Positions 9,493 to 18,270 of a stretch of DNA of 64,000 bases are shown one piece after another. Origin of the DNA: Flavobacterium sp. UBA5153 (GTDB lineage Bacteria > Bacteroidota > Bacteroidia > Flavobacteriales > Flavobacteriaceae). The number at the start of each line of letters is the position of its first letter. Position 1 is the first letter of the stretch. The notes under the pieces are model-generated. The model was not told the origin of the DNA. It saw only the letters and a list, made by a program, of their open reading frames with translations, and did not search any database. The stretch is from assembly GCA_002413745.1 (NCBI GenBank), contig DHXP01000078.1:1-64000 (forward strand). Reading direction: 5' to 3'. The position numbers and the translations under genes were made by a program.

Positions 9493-9571
9493 CTACACTT
9501 TTATTCTCCGTGAGTTCAGTGAACTTCGTTTGAAGTGGCATCCCACGCTCTTGGGCGTGGATATAGTGTAG
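9493..9571. repeat. Cluster of nested inverted repeats between etfB and pdhB
   Basis: The 313-base gap between divergent etfB and pdhB holds no gene. It has an outer pair CTACACT (9493-9499) and AGTGTAG (9565-9571). Inside are a GTTCA/TGAAC pair, CTTC-GTTT-GAAG, and CCACGC (9543-9548) with GCGTGG (9555-9560). The arrangement looks like an intergenic palindromic repeat element and not a terminator, since no T-tract follows and the flanking genes diverge. Confidence 0.6.
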
Positions 9572-9646
9572 CAGTCCCGATAGGAGCGATTGGGAAGCGC
9601 CTTATTATTTTAACTTGATTTATGCTTTTAAGTGATTTAAAATATT

Positions 9647-9654
9647 TATTTTTG
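9647..9654 (+). promoter_or_regulatory. Putative -7 box for pdhB
   Basis: TATTTTTG matches TAnnTTTG and lies 34 bases before the pdhB ATG. A TTG occurs upstream but at longer than usual spacing (about 29 bases), so this is a tentative promoter. Confidence 0.4.
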
Positions 9655-9687
9655 CCTTTCGAAAATTACACACATACAATATAAAAT

Positions 9688-10665
9688 ATGAGAACGATAC
9701 AATTTAGAGAGGCCATTTGCGAAGCGATGAGCGAAGAAATGCGTCGCGACGAGTCAATATACTTAATGGGTGAGGAAGTAGCGGAATATAATGGTGCTTA
9801 CAAAGCGTCAAAAGGAATGCTTGCGGAATTTGGAGAGAAAAGAGTTATCGACACGCCAATTGCAGAGCTTGGTTTTACCGGAATTGCAGTGGGTTCAGCA
9901 ATGAATGGTTGTAGACCAATCGTGGAATATATGACTTTCAATTTCTGTTTAGTTGGAATTGACCAGATAATAAATAATGCGGCCAAAATGCGTCAGATGA
10001 CCGGCGGCCAATTTAATGTTCCTATTGTTTTTCGTGGTCCAACAGCTTCGGCAGGACAATTAGGGGCAACACATTCACAGGCATTAGAAAACTGGTTTGC
10101 CAATACTCCGGGCCTTAAAGTCATCGTTCCATCGAATGTTTATGATGCCAAAGGGCTTTTGAAATCGGCTATTCGGGATAATGATCCCGTGATTTTTATG
10201 GAATCAGAACAAATGTATGGTGATAAAGGGGAAGTGCCTGATGGAGAATATACCATTCCAATAGGTCTTGCCGATGTAAAACGTGAAGGAACCGATGTTA
10301 CGATTGTGTCTTTTGGTAAAATTATCAAGGAAGCTTTTATTGCTGCCGATGAACTAGCCAAGGAAGGGATTTCCTGTGAAATTATCGATTTAAGAACCAT
10401 ACGTCCAATGGATAATGAAACGATTTTAACCTCTGTCAGAAAAACAAACCGACTAGTGATTCTTGAGGAAGCTTGGCCGTTTGCTAGTGTTTCATCCGAG
10501 ATTACCTATATCGTTCAAGAGCGTGCTTTTGATTTTCTGGACGCTCCAATTCAGCGTATTACAACCGCCGATACTCCTGCGCCTTATTCGCCGGTATTGC
10601 TCAAAGAATGGTTGCCAAATGCTGCCGATGTCGTTAAAGCGGTAAAAAAAGTAATGTATAAATAA
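9688..10665 (+). CDS. pdhB: Pyruvate dehydrogenase E1 component, beta subunit
   Basis: The 325-residue product matches the beta chain of heterotetrameric 2-oxo acid dehydrogenase E1. Signs include MRTIQFREAICEAM at the start, the thiamine-diphosphate contact region GEEVAEYNGAYKASKGM, ELGFTGIAVGSAMNG, the YMTFNFC helix, RGPTASAGQLGATHSQALE and the C-terminal transketolase domain (ITTADTPAPYSP). With PdhA it decarboxylates pyruvate and passes acetyl to E2. pdhA and the E2 gene are not in the window; separate pdhB is common in Flavobacteriia. The gene is monocistronic here, closed by a terminator hairpin. Confidence 0.93.
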   Translation: MRTIQFREAICEAMSEEMRRDESIYLMGEEVAEYNGAYKASKGMLAEFGEKRVIDTPIAELGFTGIAVGSAMNGCRPIVEYMTFNFCLVGIDQIINNAAKMRQMTGGQFNVPIVFRGPTASAGQLGATHSQALENWFANTPGLKVIVPSNVYDAKGLLKSAIRDNDPVIFMESEQMYGDKGEVPDGEYTIPIGLADVKREGTDVTIVSFGKIIKEAFIAADELAKEGISCEIIDLRTIRPMDNETILTSVRKTNRLVILEEAWPFASVSSEITYIVQERAFDFLDAPIQRITTADTPAPYSPVLLKEWLPNAADVVKAVKKVMYK

Positions 10666-10696
10666 TATTCAATCTGGAATTTTTTAGATTTTAGAA

Positions 10697-10729
10697 TTGA
10701 TTAATTTCCTGTTGAATTAACTATATTTG
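10697..10729 (+). promoter_or_regulatory. Putative promoter for the DUF5686 gene
   Basis: TTG (10697-10699) and TATATTTG (10722-10729) fit the Bacteroidota -33/-7 pattern with a 22-base spacer. The predicted start of transcription falls inside the terminator hairpin of pdhB, so promoter and terminator overlap. Confidence 0.45.
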
Positions 10730-10768
10730 AAACTTCATCAGAAACTTAAATTTGATGAAGTTTTTTTT
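10730..10768 (+). terminator. Rho-independent terminator of pdhB
   Basis: AAACTTCATCA pairs with TGATGAAGTTT across a 12-base loop and runs into eight T residues. It follows the pdhB stop by about 65 bases. The upstream in-frame starts of the next gene (10752 TTG, 10755 ATG) fall inside the hairpin, which argues for the later start at 10773. Confidence 0.8.
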
Positions 10769-10772
10769 GATT

Positions 10773-13259
10773 ATGAAAAAAAATATATTGTTCACCCTGT
10801 TCTTTTTATTTGCCATTGCAAACGCCATTTTTGCACAAACAAAAGTGAGTGGTATTGTTGTGGACAAGTCAAATAACCCTGTTCCTTTTGCCAATGTAGC
10901 TTTCAAAGATTCAAATGAAGGAATAGTAACCAATGAAGATGGGCATTTTTATCTTGAATCTTTAAAAACTTATAAAACATTGGTAATTACTTCTATAGGG
11001 TTTTCAGATAAAGAAATCACATTGGATAAATCAGTGAATTATAATTTTAAGATTCAGTTAAGCGAAGTAGTAAGCTTGAATGAAGTGGTTATTTATGCGG
11101 GTAAAACTTCAAAAAAGAATAATCCCGCCCTTGATATTCTTAGGAAAATTTGGGAAAGAAAACGCAAAAATGGATTGCATTTATTTGACCAATACCAAAT
11201 GGAAAAGTATGAGAAAATAGAGTTTGACATGAACACTATCGATAGTGCTTATATGAAAAAGAATATTTTCAAGGGGATGGAGTTTATTTTCAAACATGTT
11301 GATACGTCAAGAATTACGGGAAAAACGTACCTGCCCATTTTTATAAACGAATCATTGTCGGACATTTATGGAGATAATAAATTAAAGAAGGTAAAAGAGA
11401 AAATAAAAGCCAATAAAACATCTGGATTTAATGGAAATCAGCAAATTTTGTCTTTCGTAAAAGATTTATATACGGAATATGATATTTATGATAATCACTT
11501 AACTTTTTTTGACAAAAGTTTTACCAGTCCGTTATCAAAAACAGGAATTGACACTTATAATTATGTGTTAAGAGACAGCGCATACATCGATAAAAAATGG
11601 TGTTACAATATTTTGTTTTATCCAAGACGTAAAAACGAATTGACATTTAAAGGGGATTTTTGGGTAAACGATACCACGTTTGCCATAAAAAACATCAATA
11701 TGGCAGCAACCAAAAGTGCCAATATTAACTGGGTAAAAGATATTTATATCGAACAGGAATTTGATGTGTTGAATGATTCTGTTTTTCTTTTGACCAAAGA
11801 TTATATGATGTCAGATTTTGCCTTAAACAAAAAGGAAAACTCCAAGGGCATTTATGGAAAGCGGACTACTTTTTACAGAGACCATAAATTCAACAACGAA
11901 AAACCTGCTCCATTTTATAAAGAGGAAGTGAATTATTTAGATAAGGAGGTCTATAATAAATCAGATGAATATTGGGAGAAAAACCGTTTCGAAAAGCTGA
12001 CCAAGGATGAAAAAGGGGTCTATAAAATGCTCGATACGCTGCAAACCGTCAAGAAATTCAAGCAAATATATAATTTGGTCGAGATACTCGATAGCGGCTA
12101 CCTTCATCATAGAGGGTTTGACTTTGGACCTATATATTCGGTCATCGGAAAAAATGAAGTGGAAGGATTGCGATTGCGAACAGGAATAAGGACTTATTTT
12201 GGACCCAACGATCTCTGGCGATTGCAAACCTACGTAGCGTATGGATTAAAAGATGACAAATTTAAATATGGGCTTAGTGGAAAATGGATGGTTGAAAATA
12301 AAAAAAGAATCATTATATCAGCGGGCAATCGAAGAGACATAGAACAAATTGGTGCTTCACTCACAACAACAAATGACATATTGGGACGCAGTTATGCCTC
12401 ATCAGGAATATTTACACTTGGGAATAATTCAAAATTAACTAAAATTAATTTGAGTAATATTGAAATTGAGGCGGAGCCAATAAAAAATCTAACCATAGGC
12501 ACCGGAGTTACTTACAGAACTTTAGAATCGGCCTCTCCAACATTTAGTTTAGATTATTATACGGATTTATCCCAAACCAAAATAAAAAGTGACGTAAAAC
12601 AATCTGAAGTAAATTTCCAGATAGAATATACCCCAAACAGGAAACCTATTGGTTTCGGTGTTGAAAGATATAATGCAGACAGCCCCTTTACCCGTTTTTT
12701 CATCAATTACAGTCAGGGATTTAAGGGATTGTTTTCCAGTGATTTCAATTATCAAAAACTGCAATTATACTATGAACAACCCATAATTATTGGACCATTG
12801 GGACGATCAAATATAACCCTGGAAATGGGAAAAACGATCGGAAATATACCGCTGGGCTTGATGAGTATTGTGCCTGGAAATCAATCTATTTTCGGCATTT
12901 CAAACACTTTTTACAACCTTAAATACTATGAATTTATCACGGATCAATATGTGACTTTAAAGTGGGATCATGACTTCCACGGAAGACTTTTTGCCAGAAT
13001 TCCTTTTATGCGAAAACTAAATTGGCGTGAAATCATAGGCGTGAAATCAGTTTACGGAACGGTTTCCGATAACAATAGGTTGATCAATGCCTCGGGATTG
13101 ATTTACAATGCGCCCGATAAAGTGTATTGGGAGTACAGCGCAGGAATCGGAAATATCTTCAAAATATTCCGTATCGATTTTTCGTGGAGAGGCAATTACC
13201 TCAATATGCCCGATGCCAATAAATTTGCGATAAAAGGTTCATTTGGTTTTTATTTTTAA
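10773..13259 (+). CDS. DUF5686 and carboxypeptidase-like regulatory domain outer-membrane protein
   Basis: About 828 residues. The start MKKNILFTLFFLFAIANAIFAQ is a clear signal peptide; earlier in-frame codons lie within the preceding terminator. Residues about 22-100 form a carboxypeptidase-regulatory-like (CarboxypepD_reg-like) beta-sandwich (VSGIVVDKSNNPVPFANVAF). The remainder matches the DUF5686 family, rich in alternating aromatic beta strands and ending in a barrel-like terminal strand (FAIKGSFGFYF). This points to an outer-membrane beta-barrel found widely in Bacteroidota; its function is unknown. No susC/D partner is nearby, so a polysaccharide-utilisation role is not supported here. 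Confidence 0.85.
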   Translation: MKKNILFTLFFLFAIANAIFAQTKVSGIVVDKSNNPVPFANVAFKDSNEGIVTNEDGHFYLESLKTYKTLVITSIGFSDKEITLDKSVNYNFKIQLSEVVSLNEVVIYAGKTSKKNNPALDILRKIWERKRKNGLHLFDQYQMEKYEKIEFDMNTIDSAYMKKNIFKGMEFIFKHVDTSRITGKTYLPIFINESLSDIYGDNKLKKVKEKIKANKTSGFNGNQQILSFVKDLYTEYDIYDNHLTFFDKSFTSPLSKTGIDTYNYVLRDSAYIDKKWCYNILFYPRRKNELTFKGDFWVNDTTFAIKNINMAATKSANINWVKDIYIEQEFDVLNDSVFLLTKDYMMSDFALNKKENSKGIYGKRTTFYRDHKFNNEKPAPFYKEEVNYLDKEVYNKSDEYWEKNRFEKLTKDEKGVYKMLDTLQTVKKFKQIYNLVEILDSGYLHHRGFDFGPIYSVIGKNEVEGLRLRTGIRTYFGPNDLWRLQTYVAYGLKDDKFKYGLSGKWMVENKKRIIISAGNRRDIEQIGASLTTTNDILGRSYASSGIFTLGNNSKLTKINLSNIEIEAEPIKNLTIGTGVTYRTLESASPTFSLDYYTDLSQTKIKSDVKQSEVNFQIEYTPNRKPIGFGVERYNADSPFTRFFINYSQGFKGLFSSDFNYQKLQLYYEQPIIIGPLGRSNITLEMGKTIGNIPLGLMSIVPGNQSIFGISNTFYNLKYYEFITDQYVTLKWDHDFHGRLFARIPFMRKLNWREIIGVKSVYGTVSDNNRLINASGLIYNAPDKVYWEYSAGIGNIFKIFRIDFSWRGNYLNMPDANKFAIKGSFGFYF

Positions 13260-13285
13260 CGTCATTGCGAGGCACGAAGCAATCT
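13260..13285. repeat. GTCATTGCGAGGCACGAAGC-type dispersed repeat unit
   Basis: Directly after the stop of the DUF5686 gene lies CGTCATTGCGAGGCACGAAG followed by CAATCT. This wording recurs as an intergenic repeat in many Bacteroidota genomes (general knowledge). Only this copy is seen in the window. Confidence 0.55.
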
Positions 13286-13301
13286 TTAAAAACCACAACT
13301 A

Positions 13302-13545
13302 TGAGAAAAGCAATCGAATATCTTTCAGAAAAAGATGCCATTTTCAAACTCATTGTGGATAAATAGGGGATGCCGCTAATTCCAATTCGGCCACATGGTT
13401 CTGAAACTTTGTTGTTATTGGTTCTTGAAGAGCAGGTATCCATTGATTCGGCGGAAGTGACTTTTTAAAACTAAAAGTGAAAGAACAGGACTTTCGACCG
13501 GAAGTGAAGCACCTGAATAGAAGAAATAGAAAAGCAAAATATTGA
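13302..13545 (+). pseudogene. Decayed DNA-3-methyladenine glycosylase (AlkA-like) N-terminal remnant
   Basis: Reading from ATG at 13302 gives MRKAIEYLSEKDAIFKLIVD-K, then an in-frame TAG, then GMPLIPIRPHGSETLLLLVL followed by EEQVSIDSAEVTF, then a stop. A one-base shift continues as LKLKVKEQDFRPEV. By family memory, DNA-3-methyladenine glycosylase II proteins read KYG-PP---RP-GFETL---ILEQQVS--SA---F-KLKEK here, so this is the first third of such a gene. It carries one nonsense mutation, one frameshift and a missing catalytic C-terminal half. It is certainly non-functional as a glycosylase. Confidence 0.75.
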
Positions 13546-13586
13546 GCATTTAACAGACTTTTATTAAAAAATCAATTTTTTTTTGG

Positions 13587-13594
13587 TAATTTTG
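13587..13594 (+). promoter_or_regulatory. Putative -7 box before the Cys-rich protein gene
   Basis: TAATTTTG fits TAnnTTTG, 20 bases before the ATG at 13614. No good -33 TTG is visible, so confidence is low. If real, it would be the first promoter of the copper region. Confidence 0.35.
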
Positions 13595-13613
13595 GTCTTA
13601 TTATATAATGTAG

Positions 13614-13991
13614 ATGATAAAATTCCACAAAATATTTTTGGTAGTTGCACTCGGTTTCCTTTTGGTGCCAAGTATAACTTTTGCTTGTGGAACAAATCCA
13701 GAAAAGTCGTGTTGCGATAAAGAAATGTCATCGTCTAAAACCGGGAAGATGGATTGTTGTAAAAAAGACAATCATTCTAAAAGTAAAGACAATAATGATA
13801 GTTGCGGTGGAAAAAGCAAACATTCCACTTGCAGTTGTTCAATTTTTCACATTAGCGTGATTCTTCCTGTCGAAACAGAAGCAAAAATTCAATGCTTCAA
13901 TTTTTTCGACAAAAAAGATAAATTTAATGAAAAGGAAACCTATCTTTCTTCTGGTTTCTATTCCATCTGGCTTATTCCAAAAATAAGCTAA
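13614..13991 (+). CDS. Secreted Cys-rich hypothetical protein at the head of the metal region
   Basis: A 125-residue product that I do not recognise as a named family. A signal peptide covers about residues 1-24 (LVVALGFLLVPSITFA). The mature N terminus is Cys- and Lys-rich, with Cys as CG, SCC, DCC, SCGG and TCSCS, nine Cys in total. The C-terminal 50 residues are hydrophobic and aromatic (FHISVILPVETEAK, GFYSIWLIPKIS). The position directly before two heavy-metal-binding-domain genes suggests periplasmic metal capture or sensing, which is inference from context. Confidence 0.65.
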   Translation: MIKFHKIFLVVALGFLLVPSITFACGTNPEKSCCDKEMSSSKTGKMDCCKKDNHSKSKDNNDSCGGKSKHSTCSCSIFHISVILPVETEAKIQCFNFFDKKDKFNEKETYLSSGFYSIWLIPKIS

Positions 13992-14211
13992 ATCCCCTTT
14001 TTGACAGCCATAAGTGTGTCAAATCCAAAGCTATTTTAGCTTTAAAATCTTTTATTTCTAGGCTATTTCAAGTATTGAATTATGGTTTATTGCTATTATT
14101 TGATTGTGCTCTAGCTTATTCAATTCAAAATTATTTATACCCTAACAAAACGCGAATTCACTAAATCAAAGATTCGACGAGGTCAATTTACCGTTTTATT
14201 AAATCAAAAAA

Positions 14212-14586
14212 ATGAAAAAATTAATCATCGTACTAAGCGTATTCTTGGCAGCCAATGCAGTTGGTTTTGCACAAAGTGACACTGTAACTTCTAAAAAAGA
14301 AGATGTTAAAAAAACAACTTACACATGCCCAATGCACCCAAAAGAGGTGAGCGACAAGGAAGGGAAATGCAGCCAATGTGGAATGGAATTGGTTGAAAAA
14401 TCCACATTAAAGCGCGACCCAACGGTTAAGGGAAGTCAAACAAAAGTAATTACCGAGAAAATGTATGTTTGTCCAATGCACCCAAGAGTAAGGGGTGAAA
14501 AAGGGGATAAATGTCCAAAATGTGGTATGGAAATGATTCTAAAAGAGGGAGAAAAACAGAGCACAATCATAAAAACTAATCAATGA
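14212..14586 (+). CDS. Periplasmic protein with two heavy-metal-binding domains
   Basis: The 124-residue product has an N-terminal signal peptide (about 1-20, ending GFAQ) and two copies of the short heavy-metal-binding domain. One is at about residues 38-62 (YTCPMHPKE, then CSQCGMEL); the other at about 84-108 (YVCPMHPRV, then CPKCGMEM). Each domain presents Cys, Met, His and a CxxCGM motif as soft-metal ligands. This domain normally sits on Cus adaptors and CopA ATPases, so a stand-alone double-domain protein is probably a periplasmic copper or silver carrier for the pump encoded downstream. Confidence 0.8.
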   Translation: MKKLIIVLSVFLAANAVGFAQSDTVTSKKEDVKKTTYTCPMHPKEVSDKEGKCSQCGMELVEKSTLKRDPTVKGSQTKVITEKMYVCPMHPRVRGEKGDKCPKCGMEMILKEGEKQSTIIKTNQ

Positions 14587-14653
14587 AAAATCAACCTATA
14601 TGTTTATAACAATGGGTTTTTTGGTTCTTTCAATAAATTAAAAATTAAAAAAA

Positions 14654-14950
14654 ATGAAAAATATAATCTTTTTGGCCATAACAATGGCATTCGTATTGGT
14701 TTCTTGTAACCAAAAAAATAAACAAGTAGAAACAGTTTCAACTCCAATGATGGAAAATAATTCGACAATGATGAAAAACGATTCAACAATGACGGGAAGT
14801 GATTCAACAGTGACTGGTAATCACTCAAAAGTGATGTACGAGAATTCAAAAATATATTCGTGTCCGATGCACCCGGAAGTTCACGGAAAATTGAACGATA
14901 AATGTCCAAAATGCGGAATGAAATTGAATGTTGAAGTAAAAAATAAGTAA
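14654..14950 (+). CDS. Small lipoprotein with one heavy-metal-binding domain
   Basis: A 98-residue protein with a lipoprotein signal (MAFVLVSC, lipid Cys about residue 18). A low-complexity Ser/Thr/Asn/Met linker of about 45 residues follows (repeats of NDSTMTGSDSTVTG type), then one heavy-metal-binding domain (YSCPMHPEV, then CPKCGMKL). The linker would let a membrane-anchored domain reach into the periplasm. It lies between the two-domain protein and the RND pump and presumably hands metal to the adaptors. Confidence 0.78.
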   Translation: MKNIIFLAITMAFVLVSCNQKNKQVETVSTPMMENNSTMMKNDSTMTGSDSTVTGNHSKVMYENSKIYSCPMHPEVHGKLNDKCPKCGMKLNVEVKNK

Positions 14951-15009
14951 TTTAAATGTTCTAGTTATCCATATAGGTTAATGAAATAGCAGTTCAAAAT
15001 CAGAACATT

Positions 15010-16278
15010 ATGGTAGAAAAATTAATAACATTCTCATTACGAAACCGAGCCATTGTCTTACTTGTATCTGCTTGTTTATTTGGCTGGGGTATTTATAGCG
15101 TGCAACAGAATCCCATTGATGCCATTCCAGATCTATCCGAGAATCAAGTCATTGTTTTTACCGAATGGATGGGCAGAAGTCCGCAGGTTATTGAAGATCA
15201 GGTTACTTATCCATTGGTTTCAAACCTACAAGGAATTCCAAAAATCAAGAATATACGCGCTTCATCCATGTTTGGGATGAGTTTTGTATACATCATTTTC
15301 GAGGACAATGTCGATCCTTATTGGGCAAGAACCCGTGTTCTCGAAAGATTAAACTATGCGCAACGCTTGTTACCACAGAATGTGGTTCCGACTTTAGGAC
15401 CGGATGGAACAGGAGTTGGTCATATTTTCTGGTATCATTTAGATGCCAAGGGAATGGATCTTGGTGAACAACGAGCCATTCAAGATTGGTACGTGAAATT
15501 TGCATTGCAAACTGTTCCCGGAGTTGCTGAAGTGGCTTCGTTTGGTGGTTTTGAAAAACAATACCAATTGGTTCTCGATCCATTGAAAATGCAATACTAC
15601 AACGTCAGTATTATGGATGTGATGAATGCCGTAAAAACGAGTAACAACGATGTTGGCGGCCGAAAATTCGAGATGAGCAATATGTCCTACATTGTGAGGG
15701 GATTGGGCTACATTAAAAACATTAAGGATGTAGAAGATATCGCCATAAAAAACTACAATTCGGTTCCCGTGAAAGTTAGTGATATTGGTTCCGTACAAAT
15801 GGGAGGCGATTTGCGTTTGGGAATCTTCGACCATAACGGAACGGGAGAAGTCGTTGGCGGAATCGTGGTAATGCGCTATGGCGAAAATGCCGACAAAGTA
15901 ATAAAAGCGGTAAAATTGAAAATGAAAGAAGTCGAAAAAGGATTGCCCAAAGGCGTTACTTTTAAAACGTCGTACGACAGAAGTGAATTAATAGAAAAAG
16001 CCATCGAATCAGTGAAGGGAACTTTAATCGAAGAAATGATTGCGGTTTCAATAATTGTTTTAATTTTTCTATTTAATTGGAGAAGTGCATTGGTTATACT
16101 CATTCAAATACCCATATCTGTAGCAGTTGGATTTATCTTTCTGCAAGCTTTTGGAATATCTTCCAATATAATGTCGCTGACAGGAATTGCTTTGGCAATT
16201 GGAGTTTTGGTTGATGACGGAATTGTAATGGTCGAAAATGCCTATCGAAGTATTTCGGAAAAGCAGGCTTCGATGTAA
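15010..16278 (+). CDS. CusA-type RND heavy-metal efflux permease, N-terminal part (interrupted gene)
   Basis: These 422 residues match the first two fifths of a CusA/CzcA-family pump. They begin MVEKLITFSLRNRAIVLLVS (TM1), continue with the porter region (QNPIDAIPDLSENQVIVFTE) and end inside TM3-TM4 just after GVLVDDGIVMVENAYRSISE, which holds the proton-relay Asp pair. A TAA at 16276-16278 stops translation. The next 54 bases have no further stop, and the following reading frame is the same, so one nonsense codon splits a pump of about 1085 residues. Whether two fragments assemble, readthrough occurs, or the gene is dead cannot be told from sequence. Confidence 0.88.
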   Translation: MVEKLITFSLRNRAIVLLVSACLFGWGIYSVQQNPIDAIPDLSENQVIVFTEWMGRSPQVIEDQVTYPLVSNLQGIPKIKNIRASSMFGMSFVYIIFEDNVDPYWARTRVLERLNYAQRLLPQNVVPTLGPDGTGVGHIFWYHLDAKGMDLGEQRAIQDWYVKFALQTVPGVAEVASFGGFEKQYQLVLDPLKMQYYNVSIMDVMNAVKTSNNDVGGRKFEMSNMSYIVRGLGYIKNIKDVEDIAIKNYNSVPVKVSDIGSVQMGGDLRLGIFDHNGTGEVVGGIVVMRYGENADKVIKAVKLKMKEVEKGLPKGVTFKTSYDRSELIEKAIESVKGTLIEEMIAVSIIVLIFLFNWRSALVILIQIPISVAVGFIFLQAFGISSNIMSLTGIALAIGVLVDDGIVMVENAYRSISEKQASM

Positions 16279-16287
16279 AGACGCACC

Positions 16288-16315
16288 GTAGAGACGCACT
16301 GCAGTGCGTCTCTAC
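16288..16315. repeat. Perfect 28-bp palindrome inside the cusA-like gene
   Basis: The arms GTAGAGACGCACTG and CAGTGCGTCTCTAC are exact reverse complements with no loop. The wording (GTAGAGACGC...GCGTCTCTAC) is a dispersed palindrome type known from Bacteroidota and other genomes. It lies 10 bases after the stop codon that splits the pump gene. A degenerate second copy sits at 60725-60752 upstream of rpe. Confidence 0.9.
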
Positions 16316-16332
16316 CAAAAAAATATAATAAA

Positions 16333-18270
16333 ATGAAAAATTTATTCAAAAATATATTCAAAAAAGAACACGATCCATTGTCTAAAGAGGAAAGGCTCCA
16401 AATAATCGAGGATTCCTCTAAACTGGTTGGGCCGGGTGTTTTTTATTCGACCCTCGTGATAATCGCTTCCTTTTTGCCGGTATTTCTTTTAACGGGAATG
16501 GAAGGCAAATTGTTTAGTCCGCTCGCTTGGACCAAATCATTTATATTGATTGTGGATGCTTTTTTTGCCATCACTCTCACGCCGGTTTTGATAAGTTATT
16601 TGCTTAAAGGCAAACTTCGACCGGAAAACAAGAATCCAATCAATAGAAAATTGGAAAGCATTTATACTCCAATTTTGACTTATTGTTTAAAATGGAGAAA
16701 AACGTTGCTGGGTATCAATATTGCAGCTTTGCTTATTGGCGGCTTGATGTTTACGCAACTGGGTTCTGAATTTATGCCTCCATTGGACGAAGGTTCTATT
16801 TTGTTTATGCCGGTAACTTTGCCGGATGTGTCCAATTCAGAAGTAAAAAGAATTTTGCAAGTTCAGGACAAACTAATCAAATCAATTCCAGAAGTTACCA
16901 ACGTTTTAGGAAAAGCGGGAAGGGCAAACACGGCGACTGACAATAGTCCGATTAGTATGATTGAAACGATTATTTTGCTTAAACCCCGACAAGAGTGGCG
17001 AAAAGGAAAAACCAAAAATGACATTGTAACGGAAATAAATAATAAACTTCAAATTCCCGGCGTGACTAATGGTTTTACGCAACCTATTATCAATCGGATT
17101 AATATGCTTTCAACCGGGATTCGAACTGATGTCGGGATTAAAATTTATGGGGCAAGTTTAGATACCATCAATGTTTTATCACAAAAAATAAAGAGAGCGC
17201 TTGACGGAACTGCCGGAGTAAAGGATTTGTATGCCGAACCCATTACTGGCGGAAAATACATTGATATTGTGGCAAAACGAGAAGTAATAGGCAGATACGG
17301 ACTTTCCGTTGACGACATTAATAACGTAGTCGAAGCTTCTATCGGAGGAATGAAACTCACCACAACCATCGAAGGAAGACAACGTTTTTCGGTAAATGCA
17401 CGCTATGCCCAAGAATATAGAAATAGCATCGAAGCACTGAAAAATCTGCAAGTACAAACAATGCAATTCGGACCAATTCCATTAGAAACTGTTGCCGACG
17501 TGAAAATAAGCGACGGTCCACACATGATAAATAGCGAAAACGCTATGTTGCGTGGAAGCGTTTTGTTTAATGTTCGGGATCGTGATTTGGGAAGTACCGT
17601 CGAGGAAGCGCAGAAAAAATTGAATACGATGATGACCAAAATGCCCAAGGGATATTATGTGGAATGGAGCGGGCAATGGGAAAATCAAATCCGGGCCAAT
17701 AGAACTTTAGGTATGATTTTGCCAATTGTTGTCATTCTCATTTTTCTCATCTTGTACTTCACGTATCGTTCTATGAAAGAAGCTTTAATAACCATGATAA
17801 CGGTGCCATTTGCATTGATTGGAGGGATTTTTATGGTTTATTTTTACGGAATTAATCTATCGGTGGCAGTGGCGGTTGGGTTTATAGCACTGTTTGGTTT
17901 AGCCGTTGAAACCACGATGTTAATTACCATTTATTTGAATGATTCGATGAATAAAATGGTCGAAAAATACGGCAACAGCAGCGAGGTAATTACCGAGGAA
18001 ATTCTGAGACATTATATCATAGAAGGATCGGCAAAAAGGCTGCGGCCAAAATTAATGACTGTTTCAGTGGCATTATTCGGTTTAATCCCAATTCTTTGGT
18101 CAACCGGAACAGGAGCAGATATCATGATTCCTATCACTGTTCCGCTCATCGGAGGAACAATCACCTCCACTATTTATGTGTTATTAATAACGCCTGTTGT
18201 TTTCGAAATGGTAAAACTTCGAGAATTAAAAACAAAAGGCAAAATAGATCTTGTCAATGCTAAACATTAA
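16333..18270 (+). CDS. CusA-type RND heavy-metal efflux permease, C-terminal part (interrupted gene)
   Basis: These 645 residues complete the pump. They begin with the cytosolic loop (KKEHDPLSKEERLQIIEDSS), then TM helices, the second porter domain (LGSEFMPPLDEGSILFMPVT, NRINMLSTGIRTDVGIKIYG) and TM7-TM12 ending at VYVLLITPVVFEMV. In E. coli CusA, Met residues of the second porter domain bind Cu(I); the Met in INMLSTG fits that region. The frame equals that of the upstream part. The ATG at 16333 has no obvious ribosome-binding or promoter sequence. The last bases overlap the start of the outer-membrane channel gene. Confidence 0.85.
   Translation: MKNLFKNIFKKEHDPLSKEERLQIIEDSSKLVGPGVFYSTLVIIASFLPVFLLTGMEGKLFSPLAWTKSFILIVDAFFAITLTPVLISYLLKGKLRPENKNPINRKLESIYTPILTYCLKWRKTLLGINIAALLIGGLMFTQLGSEFMPPLDEGSILFMPVTLPDVSNSEVKRILQVQDKLIKSIPEVTNVLGKAGRANTATDNSPISMIETIILLKPRQEWRKGKTKNDIVTEINNKLQIPGVTNGFTQPIINRINMLSTGIRTDVGIKIYGASLDTINVLSQKIKRALDGTAGVKDLYAEPITGGKYIDIVAKREVIGRYGLSVDDINNVVEASIGGMKLTTTIEGRQRFSVNARYAQEYRNSIEALKNLQVQTMQFGPIPLETVADVKISDGPHMINSENAMLRGSVLFNVRDRDLGSTVEEAQKKLNTMMTKMPKGYYVEWSGQWENQIRANRTLGMILPIVVILIFLILYFTYRSMKEALITMITVPFALIGGIFMVYFYGINLSVAVAVGFIALFGLAVETTMLITIYLNDSMNKMVEKYGNSSEVITEEILRHYIIEGSAKRLRPKLMTVSVALFGLIPILWSTGTGADIMIPITVPLIGGTITSTIYVLLITPVVFEMVKLRELKTKGKIDLVNAKH

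Noticed and set aside
15010-18270. The two CusA parts as separate, independent transporter genes
   Set aside because: They match consecutive parts of one pump in the same frame, and the first ends in the middle of the TM bundle, so they are one interrupted gene.
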